Origin: Bacteroidales bacterium UBA4772
GTDB lineage: Bacteria; Bacteroidota; Bacteroidia; Bacteroidales; VadinHA17
Assembly (NCBI GenBank): GCA_002403305.1
Contig: DHHM01000001.1
Span: 169,392 to 233,391, forward strand
Length of the DNA: 64,000 nt
Reading direction: 5' to 3'
Shown here piece after piece: positions 27,492-35,826 of this stretch (its first letter is position 1; each line of letters starts with the position of its first letter). The position numbers were made by a program, and so were the translations under genes. The notes under the pieces are model-generated. The model was not told the DNA's origin, searched no databases, and saw only the letters and a program-made list of their open reading frames with translations.

Positions 27492-27671
27492 ATGGACAAG
27501 AAAGATATCATTATTTTCGGAGCTATCCTGATTCTCACTGCATTTAGCCTCTACCGGCGCTATGCTGCCAAAAAGAAGAAAGAGGGAGACCCGGCGAAAG
27601 GGATGCTGCACAAGGGTGACAGCCTTTCGGGTCAGCCTGACGACTATGAACCCTATTCGGGTAAAAAATAG
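27492..27671 (+). CDS. Small single-pass membrane protein of unknown function
   Basis: A 59-residue protein from ATG 27492. MDKKD precedes one hydrophobic helix (IIIFGAILILTAFSLY), then a basic patch (RRYAAKKKKEG) and a polar tail. The charge pattern places the tail in the cytoplasm. A -7-like TAACTTTG lies at 27458-27465, 26 nt before the ATG. I do not recognise a family. It sits between the DUF349 operon (divergent) and the C39 exporter (convergent, 9 bp gap), so it may be an independent gene. Confidence 0.6.
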   Translation: MDKKDIIIFGAILILTAFSLYRRYAAKKKKEGDPAKGMLHKGDSLSGQPDDYEPYSGKK

Positions 27672-27680
27672 TTTTGCAGT

Positions 27681-29864
27681 TTATTTTCCCAGTTCAAGCT
27701 GGTCTCTGATAAGCCTGTAGTATGTACCCTTCAGGCTTATCAGCTCCTCATGTGTTCCATGCTCGGACAGGTGCCCCTTCTCAAGCACTGCTATCATATC
27801 GGCATGGCGCACCGTGCTGAGCCTGTGCGCCACGATCACCACCGTCCTGCCGCGGTAGAACCCGGCCAGATTTTCTACTATCATCCTCTCGTTTGAGGCA
27901 TCCAGTGCGCTTGTAGCTTCGTCAAGCAACAGCAGGGAAGGCTCCCTGTATATGACCCTGGCAATGAGTATCCGCTGCTTCTGGCCCTGGCTGAGTCCGT
28001 GACCGCCCTGACCTATCCTGGTCATTACGCCGGCAGGGAGCGTGTCTGTCAGTGATCTGAGGTTTGCTGTCTCAATGGCCCTGTCAACCTTCTGCCTGTC
28101 AGGATTATCATCACCGGGAGCAATGTTGGCCAGTATAGTATCAGGGAAGATATAACCGTCCTGCATCACCACACCGGTTGATCTGCGCAAAGAGGTAATA
28201 CTAAAATCTTCCAGCGGTATCCCGTTAAGCCTGATGGTGCCTTCGGCAGGCTGATAGAATCCCAACAGCAACTTAAGGAGAGTGGTCTTGCCCGATCCGC
28301 TCTCACCCACGACTGCAGTGATCTTTCCGGGAGGTATCACCAGCGACAGATCTTTCAATACCCAGGGTGAGCCGGGACCTTCATACCTGAATGAGATATT
28401 CCCGATGCTTACCTCCACCCTGTCCGGCACTGGCAGGCGGTCTCCCTCCCCCTGTTTCTCTTCAGGCTCCATGGCATGTACCTCCGATAGCCGCTCCAGG
28501 CTTATCCTGGCATCCTGGGTAGACTTCATGAATTCGATGATCTGTGATACCGGGCCATTTAGCTGACCTGTGATGAACTGTACAGCCAGCATCATGCCCA
28601 GGGTCATGCTGCCGTTGATCACCAGTGTTGCGGAGATAACTGTTATTATTATGTTTGCCGTCTCATGGATCAGTGTGCCGCCGGCAGCCTGAAACTGCAG
28701 CAGCCTGAGGCCCCTGATGCGTGTGCGGTGAATCTCCTGCTGATGTTCTTCCCAGTCGCGTCTGTTGGAAGCCTCATTGCCTGCCAGCTTGATCTCCTGC
28801 ATACCGTTGACGATGTTTATCATCTTGTTGCCGGCATCGGCCATCTGCCTGAACCTGACGTTATCAAGGCGTTCACGGGCTGGCATAAACAGGGTAACAT
28901 ACAGAATGTACAGACATGTTCCGGCAAGGAAGACGAGTAGCACCGGGAGACTGTAGATGCCCAGCACAATCCCGAAAACGACAAAATTGAAAAAGGAGAA
29001 GAGTATTGCCAGGCTTGAAGAGGTAAGGTAGCTTTCAATGCGGCTGTTGTCATCCACCCTCTGCAGTATGTCGCCATTCAGTTTGGTATCGAAGTAGGCA
29101 ATGGGCAGATCCATCAGCCTGGCGAGGAAGTCAGACACAATCTTAATATTCAGTTTTGTGCCCATGTGGAGGAGTATCCAGCCCCTGGTGAACTCCACAG
29201 CCATGCGGCCGGCCGTCAGGGCCAGCTGACCGGCAAGTATAAGGTAGATAAGCCTGATATCCCTCCCGGCAATACCCCTGTCAATTATCGCCTGCGTAAG
29301 AAAGGGAAAGACGAGCTGAATGGCGCTGCCTGCCAGCAGCCCTGCAAGAAGCAGTGCCATCTGCCTGCGGTATGGCTTCAGGTAAGGCAGCAGAAAGGAA
29401 AAGCCGCTGCCGGGCGGAGGGTCCTCACTGAGAGCATGAAATTCCGGCCCCGGCTCAAGCAAAAGTACTGTCCCGGCTGGCTCTCCTCCCTTCTGTGCTA
29501 CGGACCATCCTCTTAAAAACTCTTCCCTGCTCATGCTCATCCTGCCGATGGCAGGATCACTGACCCACACCTTTTTTCCGGATATCCTGTTTACCACAAT
29601 AAAATGGTTCTGCTGCCAGTGAACTATACAGGGCAGGGAGATCTTACCGGCAAGGACTGAAAAAGGAATCTGCATCCCCTCAGCCTTGAAGCCCAGGCTC
29701 ACGGCTGCCGATCTGAGCCCAAGCAGTGATACGCCTTCACGTGTTATCCATGCACGCTTGCGAATCGACTCCAGTGAGATGCGCTTACCGTGCCAACGGG
29801 CTATCATACCGATGCAGGCAGGACCGCAGTCCATCGCATCATGCTGTCTGACAAAAGGATACAT
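27681..29864 (-). CDS. Peptidase C39-domain ABC exporter (PCAT, bacteriocin/peptide type)
   Basis: A 727-residue three-domain exporter. The N-terminal C39 cysteine protease has its catalytic set intact: Cys13 (MDCGPAC), His87 (QNHFIVV) and Asp103 (VSDPA). The ABC membrane domain spans about 165-450. The nucleotide-binding domain has Walker A GESGSGKT (520-527), LSQGQ signature (624-628), Walker B LLLLDE (644-649) and switch His680. PCATs cut double-glycine leaders and export the cargo. A fitting 45-residue GG peptide is encoded at 33827. No periplasmic HlyD-type adaptor gene is present in the window. A TATCTTTG -7 box lies upstream. Confidence 0.92.
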   Translation of the reverse strand: MYPFVRQHDAMDCGPACIGMIARWHGKRISLESIRKRAWITREGVSLLGLRSAAVSLGFKAEGMQIPFSVLAGKISLPCIVHWQQNHFIVVNRISGKKVWVSDPAIGRMSMSREEFLRGWSVAQKGGEPAGTVLLLEPGPEFHALSEDPPPGSGFSFLLPYLKPYRRQMALLLAGLLAGSAIQLVFPFLTQAIIDRGIAGRDIRLIYLILAGQLALTAGRMAVEFTRGWILLHMGTKLNIKIVSDFLARLMDLPIAYFDTKLNGDILQRVDDNSRIESYLTSSSLAILFSFFNFVVFGIVLGIYSLPVLLVFLAGTCLYILYVTLFMPARERLDNVRFRQMADAGNKMINIVNGMQEIKLAGNEASNRRDWEEHQQEIHRTRIRGLRLLQFQAAGGTLIHETANIIITVISATLVINGSMTLGMMLAVQFITGQLNGPVSQIIEFMKSTQDARISLERLSEVHAMEPEEKQGEGDRLPVPDRVEVSIGNISFRYEGPGSPWVLKDLSLVIPPGKITAVVGESGSGKTTLLKLLLGFYQPAEGTIRLNGIPLEDFSITSLRRSTGVVMQDGYIFPDTILANIAPGDDNPDRQKVDRAIETANLRSLTDTLPAGVMTRIGQGGHGLSQGQKQRILIARVIYREPSLLLLDEATSALDASNERMIVENLAGFYRGRTVVIVAHRLSTVRHADMIAVLEKGHLSEHGTHEELISLKGTYYRLIRDQLELGK

Positions 29865-29895
29865 TAACGGACGGTGAAACAGTTAAAAGCAGTTG

Positions 29896-29903
29896 CAAAG
29901 ATA
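29896..29903 (-). promoter_or_regulatory. -7 box (TATCTTTG) of the C39 exporter gene
   Basis: The minus strand reads TATCTTTG, 31 nt before the ATG at 29864. The same extended sequence TATCTTTGCAAC also occurs on the minus strand before the phosphatase gene at 41744. No TTTG -33 element is found at the normal distance. Confidence 0.5.
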
Positions 29904-29983
29904 TCCATAATTGTCACTCCTAAGGTGCAGGGCTGTACAAATGTGCTGCAAGGGTATGATTCTTAAATCGGCCTCAGAAATGC

Positions 29984-29991
29984 TATATTTG
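29984..29991 (+). promoter_or_regulatory. -7 box (TATATTTG) of the ECF-like sigma gene
   Basis: TATATTTG at 29984-29991 ends 17 nt before the TTG start at 30009, giving a short leader. No -33 TTTG at the normal distance. It is back to back with the exporter promoter. Confidence 0.5.
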
Positions 29992-30008
29992 CCAATTATA
30001 CCTCTTTT

Positions 30009-30575
30009 TTGGGATTATTCAGGAAGTATTCGGACAGTGACATCATTGATGGGATCAGGAGGCAAGACAGCAAGGTTCTTACCTACCTTTATGATGCGTA
30101 CCATCAGGTTATCCGCGATCACCTGAAACTGAACAGCGGATCCGACGATGATGTGTATGACGTGCTCCAGGAGAGTGTCGTGATACTCTACGGACAGGTC
30201 ACCGGTGATGATTTTGTTCTCACCACAGATCTCAAGGGCTATTTTTTTGGTATTGCCAGAAACGTCTGGAACAGTCAGCTAAGGTACAGGTCACGACTCT
30301 CCGCCCTGGAGACGGATATGGCTGACACTTCAGAATCCGAGGATATCAATGCCCGGACCCTCGAACGGATAGTCACAAGGTCGTTCGCTCTCCTGAAGGA
30401 GGATTGCCAGATGGTGCTCAACCTCTATAGTGATGGTCACACCTATGAGGAGATAGCACGGAAGATGGGAATGAAGTCCGAAGCTTATGCACGGCGGAAG
30501 AAATACCTCTGTAAGGAGGCCCTGATTGAGATTATAAAGACGGACCCGGAATATCAGGATCTGGGGCCTCTGTAG
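30009..30575 (+). CDS. Sigma-70 family (ECF-like) RNA polymerase sigma factor
   Basis: A 188-residue protein with region 2 at about 10-100 (LYDAYHQVIRDHLKLNSGSD..DVYDVLQESVVILYGQV) and region 4 at about 130-175 (DCQMVLNLYSDGHTYEEIAR, an HTH). There is no ATG in frame near the beginning, so TTG at 30009 is the likely start, which also fits the -7 box just upstream. It lies between the C39 exporter and the TPR-CHAT gene, and its last 22 bp overlap the 3' end of the latter tail to tail. A single-pass TPR protein at 34162 is a candidate anti-sigma factor. Confidence 0.85.
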   Translation: MGLFRKYSDSDIIDGIRRQDSKVLTYLYDAYHQVIRDHLKLNSGSDDDVYDVLQESVVILYGQVTGDDFVLTTDLKGYFFGIARNVWNSQLRYRSRLSALETDMADTSESEDINARTLERIVTRSFALLKEDCQMVLNLYSDGHTYEEIARKMGMKSEAYARRKKYLCKEALIEIIKTDPEYQDLGPL

Positions 30576-33500
30576 GCTATAAACAGGAGCACTGCCGCGG
30601 CTATCAGGAAGAAGAGCAGGGCTACATAGAGTCTTATACTGTCATACCACAGCGGGGTGTCATCACCGTAAATCACCAGTGCAGACCAGAAATAAGGATG
30701 GGAGCGTGCCTGGTCTGCAGAGTGGAGGAATCTTAGCCGTGCACTTCTCAGTGCAGTGCTCTTTGTCTGTCCGCTCCGCATGTTCCTGTAAAATGAACGC
30801 ATGACCTCCGATGCCGAGTTATCTTCAACGGCCCACATTGACATCACTACCGAGCGACTTCCGGCATATAGAAATCCCCTTGCCAGGCTCAGGATACCCT
30901 CGCCTGTGGCCAGTATCCCGTTACCGGTGTTACATGAACTGAGAACGACCATCATCGCATCCAGGGTTACACTGTACACTTCATAAGTGTTCAGCATGCC
31001 GTCTTCAGCGCTGGCAGGCGATGATGTGAAGATCATTTTCGAGAAGAGGGGGTGTTGATCATTCATCAGCGTGTGCATGGCAAGATGTATAATATCATAC
31101 TTGCCCGCCTCCCTCTTATAGGCCTCCTCCGTTGCCTCATCTGCCAGGAAGGCTTTGCCCCCGCACTGGGCTACCGCATCCTCAGCCTCAAGAAGGGCAT
31201 AGGGCAGCTCGCGAATCTCACCCCTCAGGTTGGGGTAAGCAGTCAAAAGACTGTCATCCAGCTCCATGCCGTCATAGTCAGGAGCAAAAGCTGCCAGGTT
31301 ATTTGCCAGGCTGCGGCTTCTGCCCATGGTCTCTGATGAAAAAGTAACGCTGTAGATGTAGGAGAAACGGTATTTCTTCAATGCAAATGGAACCTCGCGG
31401 TATAAAAGCTCAGGACTCCTGAACTCTTCGGTTACCAGGGTCTCAAAGGGAATATATGACAAGATGTTGTCAGGCGAAATGATAATCTTGTCACCCTTCA
31501 GGAAGGGGACGGCAGGTTCCAGGAGCACCCTGTAAAGCTCATACGCAAGATCCATGTAATCATTGAACGGCTTGCGAACACTGCTGGTAGCAGGAACAGT
31601 TGAGAGCATATCCCGGAATCGCAAGAGCGATGCAATCAGAGCTGAGTCGGATTCGCGCCTGATAACCTCAGTTCTACGGTTGTTCGAGACAATTATGTAA
31701 AGTCTCTCATCAGTAAGCACATAGCTGATCAGGTTGGCTCCCCTGCCTATTACTCCGGGAACAGCCTTCAGTGGGGCAACCTCACCTTGAAATTTAAGGT
31801 TATAGTAAGAGGGATACCTCTCCTCAAAGACCCTGATGAGGGAATCGCGAGATCTCAGGAGTGAAAAGGTGACACTCTCCCACGTCTCTATCCTCTGGGT
31901 ATCGGGTGCCGCCTTGTGCTGTTCGGAGGCAATCAGCTCCCTGTACAGGCCTATCTTTTCCCTGATGTTGTTGTCAAGGTCTGCAACCTCGGGCGGGAGG
32001 GAGAATTTTGCGGCGTTCAGCTCTCTCATTGAGGCAAGGAACCCTGCCACCTTGGTTCTCTCGGAAAATTCATATATGCCCTCCAGGGAGGCGGCGTCAC
32101 GGTCACGCTCGTAGAGTTGAAAATAGTTCTCAATCATTCCGGTGTAAATCTCGCGCGAGAAGGCGCTGAGCCTGGTGCGGCTCTCATCCTCACTCATCTC
32201 AAGCCTGAGTCGGTCATACAGCGATACTATCAACCTGCCTGTCCTGACAGCCTCCCTGAGATAATTACTGTCGCCCGTAGCTTCAGCAAGGGCGTTGAGG
32301 GCGCGGTACCTGATCATGAGTACTCCCATCTCATCTTCAGAATAGGATGAGAGCGGCGAAAGACCCTCATCCTGGAGTTCTGCCGCCGACAGCCCGGTTT
32401 CGTTGCTTACCTCCAGAACCCTTTCATATTCACCAGCACCATACAGGGTGTTGGCATAGTTCAGAGTCATCAGCTTTTTCAGCGAATAATCCCACGGATG
32501 TCTGTCGGCATATTCAAAGCAGTCATCATAGATCTCAAGTGCCTTCCTGACATTCCCGGTCGTTTTACTCAGAAAGTCAGCCCTGTACACAAGCATCATG
32601 CAATATTCGCGACTGTCAGGACCGAACTCTCTCTCCACCTCAGCCAGTCCGTCGGCCAGCACCCTCTCCCCCTCCTCAGGCCTGCCTGTCCCGGCCAGGA
32701 GATCAGCATAATTGATATAGAGAAGGGCTTTATCCTGTATGTTGTTCCCGGCATCAATTGCAAGACCCTTCCTGAAATGCTCCTCAGCCTCCGGCAGCTG
32801 ATCCAGCCTCCGGTGCAGTTGTGCTATAGTATTAAGAATCAGTAATCGCGATGCGACTTTGCCGGTTCCGGCCTGATCATAGAGCCTGAGTGCTTCACGG
32901 CAATAGACAAGCGACTTGGTATATTCGGATGTGCGGTAAAGACTAAGCCCGATAACCTGGTAAAGGTCAGCGGTAAGTGCTGCTGACACCTTGCCGGGGT
33001 ATAAAGCTGCAAGCCTGAGGCCCGCATTAGCCAGTTCAATGGCTCTGCCCGGATCATTCATCTCGAGACAGATGCTTGACAGATTGAGATAATTGGCTGC
33101 CAGTGCTGAAGAGTCGCTTTCCAACAGTGCTCTCCGGGCCTGAAGACCTTTCAACCCCTCTTCGTATGCGCGGCTGAAGTCGCCTGCACTGAAGAGTGCA
33201 ATGGCCATATTACTGATTCCCAGGGCATGCCTGCGGTCATACACGCCGGCAGACTCCCTGTAATCTACAGATAGGGCAAAAAATTCCCTCGATCTGCTGT
33301 AACTGTTATTCAGAAGATAATGATGACCCAGAAAATAATATGCGTCAGAGAGCATCAGAGAATCGGTGAGGTCATATGTAGCAATAATCTCCTCAATTCC
33401 AGCCGTGACAACAGACCTCCTCTCCGTTCCCGAATCCTCTGAAAGCAACGCGCCAAGCTCATCATTCAACCGGGCCAGCCTCAACGTAACAGAGTCACGG

Positions 33501-33616
33501 CGTGCCGGCTCTCCTCCATCCTTCCATTCTCCGGCAACAAAACCTGATGCCGGGAGCTCAGCAAAAAAGGCAAAAATCAGTAATAACAGCATGAGCATGT
33601 GTGGTCTCAAACTCAT
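30554..33616 (-). CDS. Exported TPR-CHAT (caspase-like) protein with C-terminal membrane anchor
   Basis: A 1020-residue protein. A hydrophobic signal region (about 8-25) precedes tetratricopeptide repeats from about 60 to 430 (RGFFALSVDYRESAGVYDRR-type units, LPEAEEHFRKGLAIDAG). The C-terminal CHAT domain, about 640-990, is a caspase/separase-clan fold with His848 (IIHLAMHTL) and Cys895 (VLSSCNTGNG) both present; the end of the fold reads RSHPYFWSALVIYGD. A single hydrophobic helix at about 996-1015 and a short basic tail follow. This topology puts TPR and protease domains outside the cytoplasm, tethered to the membrane. Substrate unknown. It is flanked by a sigma gene and a double-glycine peptide gene. 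Confidence 0.9.
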   Translation of the reverse strand: MSLRPHMLMLLLLIFAFFAELPASGFVAGEWKDGGEPARRDSVTLRLARLNDELGALLSEDSGTERRSVVTAGIEEIIATYDLTDSLMLSDAYYFLGHHYLLNNSYSRSREFFALSVDYRESAGVYDRRHALGISNMAIALFSAGDFSRAYEEGLKGLQARRALLESDSSALAANYLNLSSICLEMNDPGRAIELANAGLRLAALYPGKVSAALTADLYQVIGLSLYRTSEYTKSLVYCREALRLYDQAGTGKVASRLLILNTIAQLHRRLDQLPEAEEHFRKGLAIDAGNNIQDKALLYINYADLLAGTGRPEEGERVLADGLAEVEREFGPDSREYCMMLVYRADFLSKTTGNVRKALEIYDDCFEYADRHPWDYSLKKLMTLNYANTLYGAGEYERVLEVSNETGLSAAELQDEGLSPLSSYSEDEMGVLMIRYRALNALAEATGDSNYLREAVRTGRLIVSLYDRLRLEMSEDESRTRLSAFSREIYTGMIENYFQLYERDRDAASLEGIYEFSERTKVAGFLASMRELNAAKFSLPPEVADLDNNIREKIGLYRELIASEQHKAAPDTQRIETWESVTFSLLRSRDSLIRVFEERYPSYYNLKFQGEVAPLKAVPGVIGRGANLISYVLTDERLYIIVSNNRRTEVIRRESDSALIASLLRFRDMLSTVPATSSVRKPFNDYMDLAYELYRVLLEPAVPFLKGDKIIISPDNILSYIPFETLVTEEFRSPELLYREVPFALKKYRFSYIYSVTFSSETMGRSRSLANNLAAFAPDYDGMELDDSLLTAYPNLRGEIRELPYALLEAEDAVAQCGGKAFLADEATEEAYKREAGKYDIIHLAMHTLMNDQHPLFSKMIFTSSPASAEDGMLNTYEVYSVTLDAMMVVLSSCNTGNGILATGEGILSLARGFLYAGSRSVVMSMWAVEDNSASEVMRSFYRNMRSGQTKSTALRSARLRFLHSADQARSHPYFWSALVIYGDDTPLWYDSIRLYVALLFFLIAAAVLLFIAYRGPRS

Positions 33617-33826
33617 TGTGGCGGTTCTTCTTTCTTCCCGGGATAAAAGTATAAAACATAGTGATATTGTGAACTACGGGACCTCGGTAGTATATCGCAC
33701 TGACAATCAATTTATTGTGTTTTTTTTGAAAAAAAGTTGAATTTTTTGTGTCACAAATTGCCCTATTCTGACATGTACTGTATAATGAAAACATCAAACA
33801 ATTCTAACAATAAAAACTACATCAAA

Positions 33827-33964
33827 ATGAAAACCCTGAAGATTGAAAACCTGGCCGATTTTGTTCTTTCAAATGAAGAGATGATTAATGTCCGCGGAGG
33901 AACCGGACGCCAGGGAATTGCTGAAGGCAATCCCACCAGACCTCCCATTATCATTGAGATCTGA
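33827..33964 (+). CDS. Double-glycine leader peptide precursor (candidate secreted RiPP/bacteriocin-like or signal peptide)
   Basis: A 45-residue peptide (ATG 33827). Its N-terminal 25 residues are a typical double-glycine leader ending LSNEEMINVRGG, like the GG-leader natural-product precursors of this phylum. The predicted core after the GG is 20 residues, TGRQGIAEGNPTRPPIIIEI: no Cys, Ser or aromatic residue, a basic/Gly front and a Pro-Pro-Ile-rich end. An in-frame ATG at 33785 would add 14 Asn/Lys-rich residues. The C39 exporter 4 kb away has an intact protease triad and would be the obvious processing and export partner. No radical-SAM or lanthipeptide enzyme is nearby, so the core may be unmodified. 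Confidence 0.72.
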   Translation: MKTLKIENLADFVLSNEEMINVRGGTGRQGIAEGNPTRPPIIIEI

Positions 33965-33977
33965 TATTGCATAATGG

Positions 33978-33997
33978 AGCCGGCAGGTCCGGCTTTA
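33978..33997 (+). terminator. Weak hairpin after the GG-peptide gene
   Basis: AGCCGG (33978-33983), a 5-nt CAGGT loop and CCGGCT (33989-33994) form a 6-bp GC stem followed by a short TT..TAATAATT stretch, 14 bp after the peptide stop. It could end or attenuate the transcript before the TPR gene. More imperfect hairpins follow to about 34060; otherwise the 197 bp to the next gene show nothing clear. Confidence 0.4.
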
Positions 33998-34161
33998 ATA
34001 ATTACATACTGTCAGGCATTCCTGCCTCTGGCTGGCTGCCTGGTGCCCAGGGACAATATCTGTATATGTTGTCTTAAATGCCCGGAGGGGAAGATGTGGC
34101 ATGATATAAATGACTATGTGAACTGTAGTTTTTTATGAGTGTGAAATAATAATAATAAGAG

Positions 34162-34908
34162 ATGAAGACTATCAATGTCAACAACACGATTGAGAACTTC
34201 CTGAGCGGTGATGCATGCGATGCCGAGAAGAGACTGCTCAACAGGGAGGTGAAGAAGGACCCGGACCTCGCGAGGGAGGTTGAATTAAGACGCAGGACTG
34301 ATAAAATACTGGCCGACAGGGAGATCCTTAACCTGAGGACGAAACTCAATGTCATCGAGATGAAGAAGCGTTCTGCAGGAGGCCTTCGCAAAGCTGCGGC
34401 AAAGACTTCCAGGTATGCTGCTGCAGTCCTGATGGCTGCAATTGTAACTTCGGCACTTTATTTTAGCATTAGACCTGGCCCTTCACCGGAGAAACTCTAT
34501 TCATCATACTACGAAAGGTATGAATCACCGGGGGCCTCAAGGTCTGCCGTCAGCGCAGATAACCAACTCATGGAAAATGCTATTGCATCTTATTCTGCCA
34601 AAGAGTACGATAAGGCTATCGAATATCTTGAGCAGGTCATTGCGAACGAACATGGCAACATGGAGTCTGTCTTCATGCACGGCATGGCCAACATGGAGGT
34701 GAGCAACTATCCTGTCGCCAGCGGATCATTCACCAGGGTTATTGAGCACAATGACAACCTCTACCTGGAAGACGCCGCCTGGTACCTCGGACTCTGTTAC
34801 ATGATGACCGGTAACAACGAAAAGGCCGTGAGTCAGCTGGATGCGATTGCCGGCTCCAAAAGCAGGTACAGCCGGCAGGCAACCAGGCTCGTGAGAAAAA
34901 TCAGATAA
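34162..34908 (+). CDS. Single-pass membrane TPR protein, candidate anti-sigma factor
   Basis: A 248-residue protein. Residues 1-80 are charged and helical (IENFLSGDACDAEKRLLNREVKKD), resembling the cytoplasmic part of anti-sigma-like proteins of this phylum but without a zinc motif. A transmembrane helix spans about 84-103 (YAAAVLMAAIVTSALYFSI). The outer part (about 130-245) has two to three TPR-like units (YSAKEYDKAIEYLEQVIANE). The layout and the nearby orphan sigma gene suggest it holds the sigma factor at the membrane; this is inference. The histidine kinase gene follows on the same strand. Confidence 0.75.
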   Translation: MKTINVNNTIENFLSGDACDAEKRLLNREVKKDPDLAREVELRRRTDKILADREILNLRTKLNVIEMKKRSAGGLRKAAAKTSRYAAAVLMAAIVTSALYFSIRPGPSPEKLYSSYYERYESPGASRSAVSADNQLMENAIASYSAKEYDKAIEYLEQVIANEHGNMESVFMHGMANMEVSNYPVASGSFTRVIEHNDNLYLEDAAWYLGLCYMMTGNNEKAVSQLDAIAGSKSRYSRQATRLVRKIR

Positions 34909-35004
34909 AGGTGAATTAACCTCATTGATGTGCATATGTTCGAATTGCTTCGCAATAGTGTTTACAGTAACAGAGTGGTGACCGGGACGAAAGAGGAGGA
35001 AAAG

Positions 35005-35754
35005 ATGAAACAAATTATTTACAAGCCACAACTGCTCGCCGGCGTTTCACACGAAGTGAGAACGCAGATGAACTCTATAGTGGCATTCTCCTATCTGCTG
35101 AACAATTCCAATTTTACCGAAGGAGAAAAACGTGAGTTCTCCGAACAGATAATTACTTCATGTGAACAGTTGGTCGGACTGTTTGAAAACTTCTTTGACA
35201 CTGCCGTCCTTGAGTCCGGCTCTTCAAAGGAGGATGCCAGGGAGACTGATGCCGTCAGACTGTTCGAATCTCTCGCCTCTGATTTCAGGGTTTTGATGAG
35301 AAAGAGAGAGAAGGATCGTGTCGTACTTATTCAGGAGGATAATCTCCCCGAAAAGCTGATGATCAGGATGGATACCGCACGGACCATCCGTATAATGAAT
35401 AATCTCTTCAGGAATGCGCTTGACAACACCTCTTCAGGGTTCATAAAAATCGGCTGCACATACAGTGACGAGATAATCACATTTTATGTAAAAGATTCTG
35501 GCCAGGGTTACCCTATCAGCAGTTACATACTGCTTTCCGACAATCCTGAGATCCAGTATTCCGAAAGTCAGGATACCTATTCCGCTATGAATTTAATCCT
35601 GGCCAGAAATCTTATTTTGACACTGGGGGGCAAAATCAGGGTTGAGACCAATGATGCCGGAGGCACTTCGGTATTTGTATCTCTGCCTGTCAGGGAGTGT
35701 TCCGGAATACAAATGATAACCGGTACTTCTTTAGAAAAGAAGATTGCAATCTGA
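35005..35754 (+). CDS. Soluble histidine kinase (HisKA/HATPase) without sensor domain
   Basis: About 249 residues from ATG 35005, which has AGGAGG 5 nt upstream, a rare Shine-Dalgarno for this genome; an in-frame ATG at 34930 would add 25 residues. The H-box reads GVSHEVRTQMNSI (the usual Pro after RT is Gln). The ATPase domain shows an N-box (MNNLFRNALDNT), G1 (VKDSGQGYP) and G2 (GGTSVFVSLP). No transmembrane or sensory domain is visible, and no response regulator gene is in the window. It follows the TPR membrane protein and ends at a strong terminator, so both are likely one transcript. Confidence 0.82.
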   Translation: MKQIIYKPQLLAGVSHEVRTQMNSIVAFSYLLNNSNFTEGEKREFSEQIITSCEQLVGLFENFFDTAVLESGSSKEDARETDAVRLFESLASDFRVLMRKREKDRVVLIQEDNLPEKLMIRMDTARTIRIMNNLFRNALDNTSSGFIKIGCTYSDEIITFYVKDSGQGYPISSYILLSDNPEIQYSESQDTYSAMNLILARNLILTLGGKIRVETNDAGGTSVFVSLPVRECSGIQMITGTSLEKKIAI

Positions 35755-35796
35755 TTTTCTGAGGCACCACAACTGTCTGCTTGAAGAAGGAAGGGA

Positions 35797-35826
35797 GGAG
35801 GGTGACTTACAATGTCACCCTCCTTA
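35797..35826. terminator. Strong hairpin terminator between the kinase and porE-like genes
   Basis: GGAGGGTGAC (35797-35806), a 7-nt loop, and GTCACCCTCC (35814-35823) form a perfect 10-bp stem followed on the plus strand by TTATTTT. It sits exactly between two convergent genes and abuts the porE-like stop codon, so it could serve both. Confidence 0.8.

Noticed and set aside
33974..34138. A 54-codon open frame with six cysteines after the GG-peptide gene
   Set aside because: It overlaps the hairpin after the peptide gene, has no leader or family pattern, and its codons look like untranslated GC-rich hairpin sequence.
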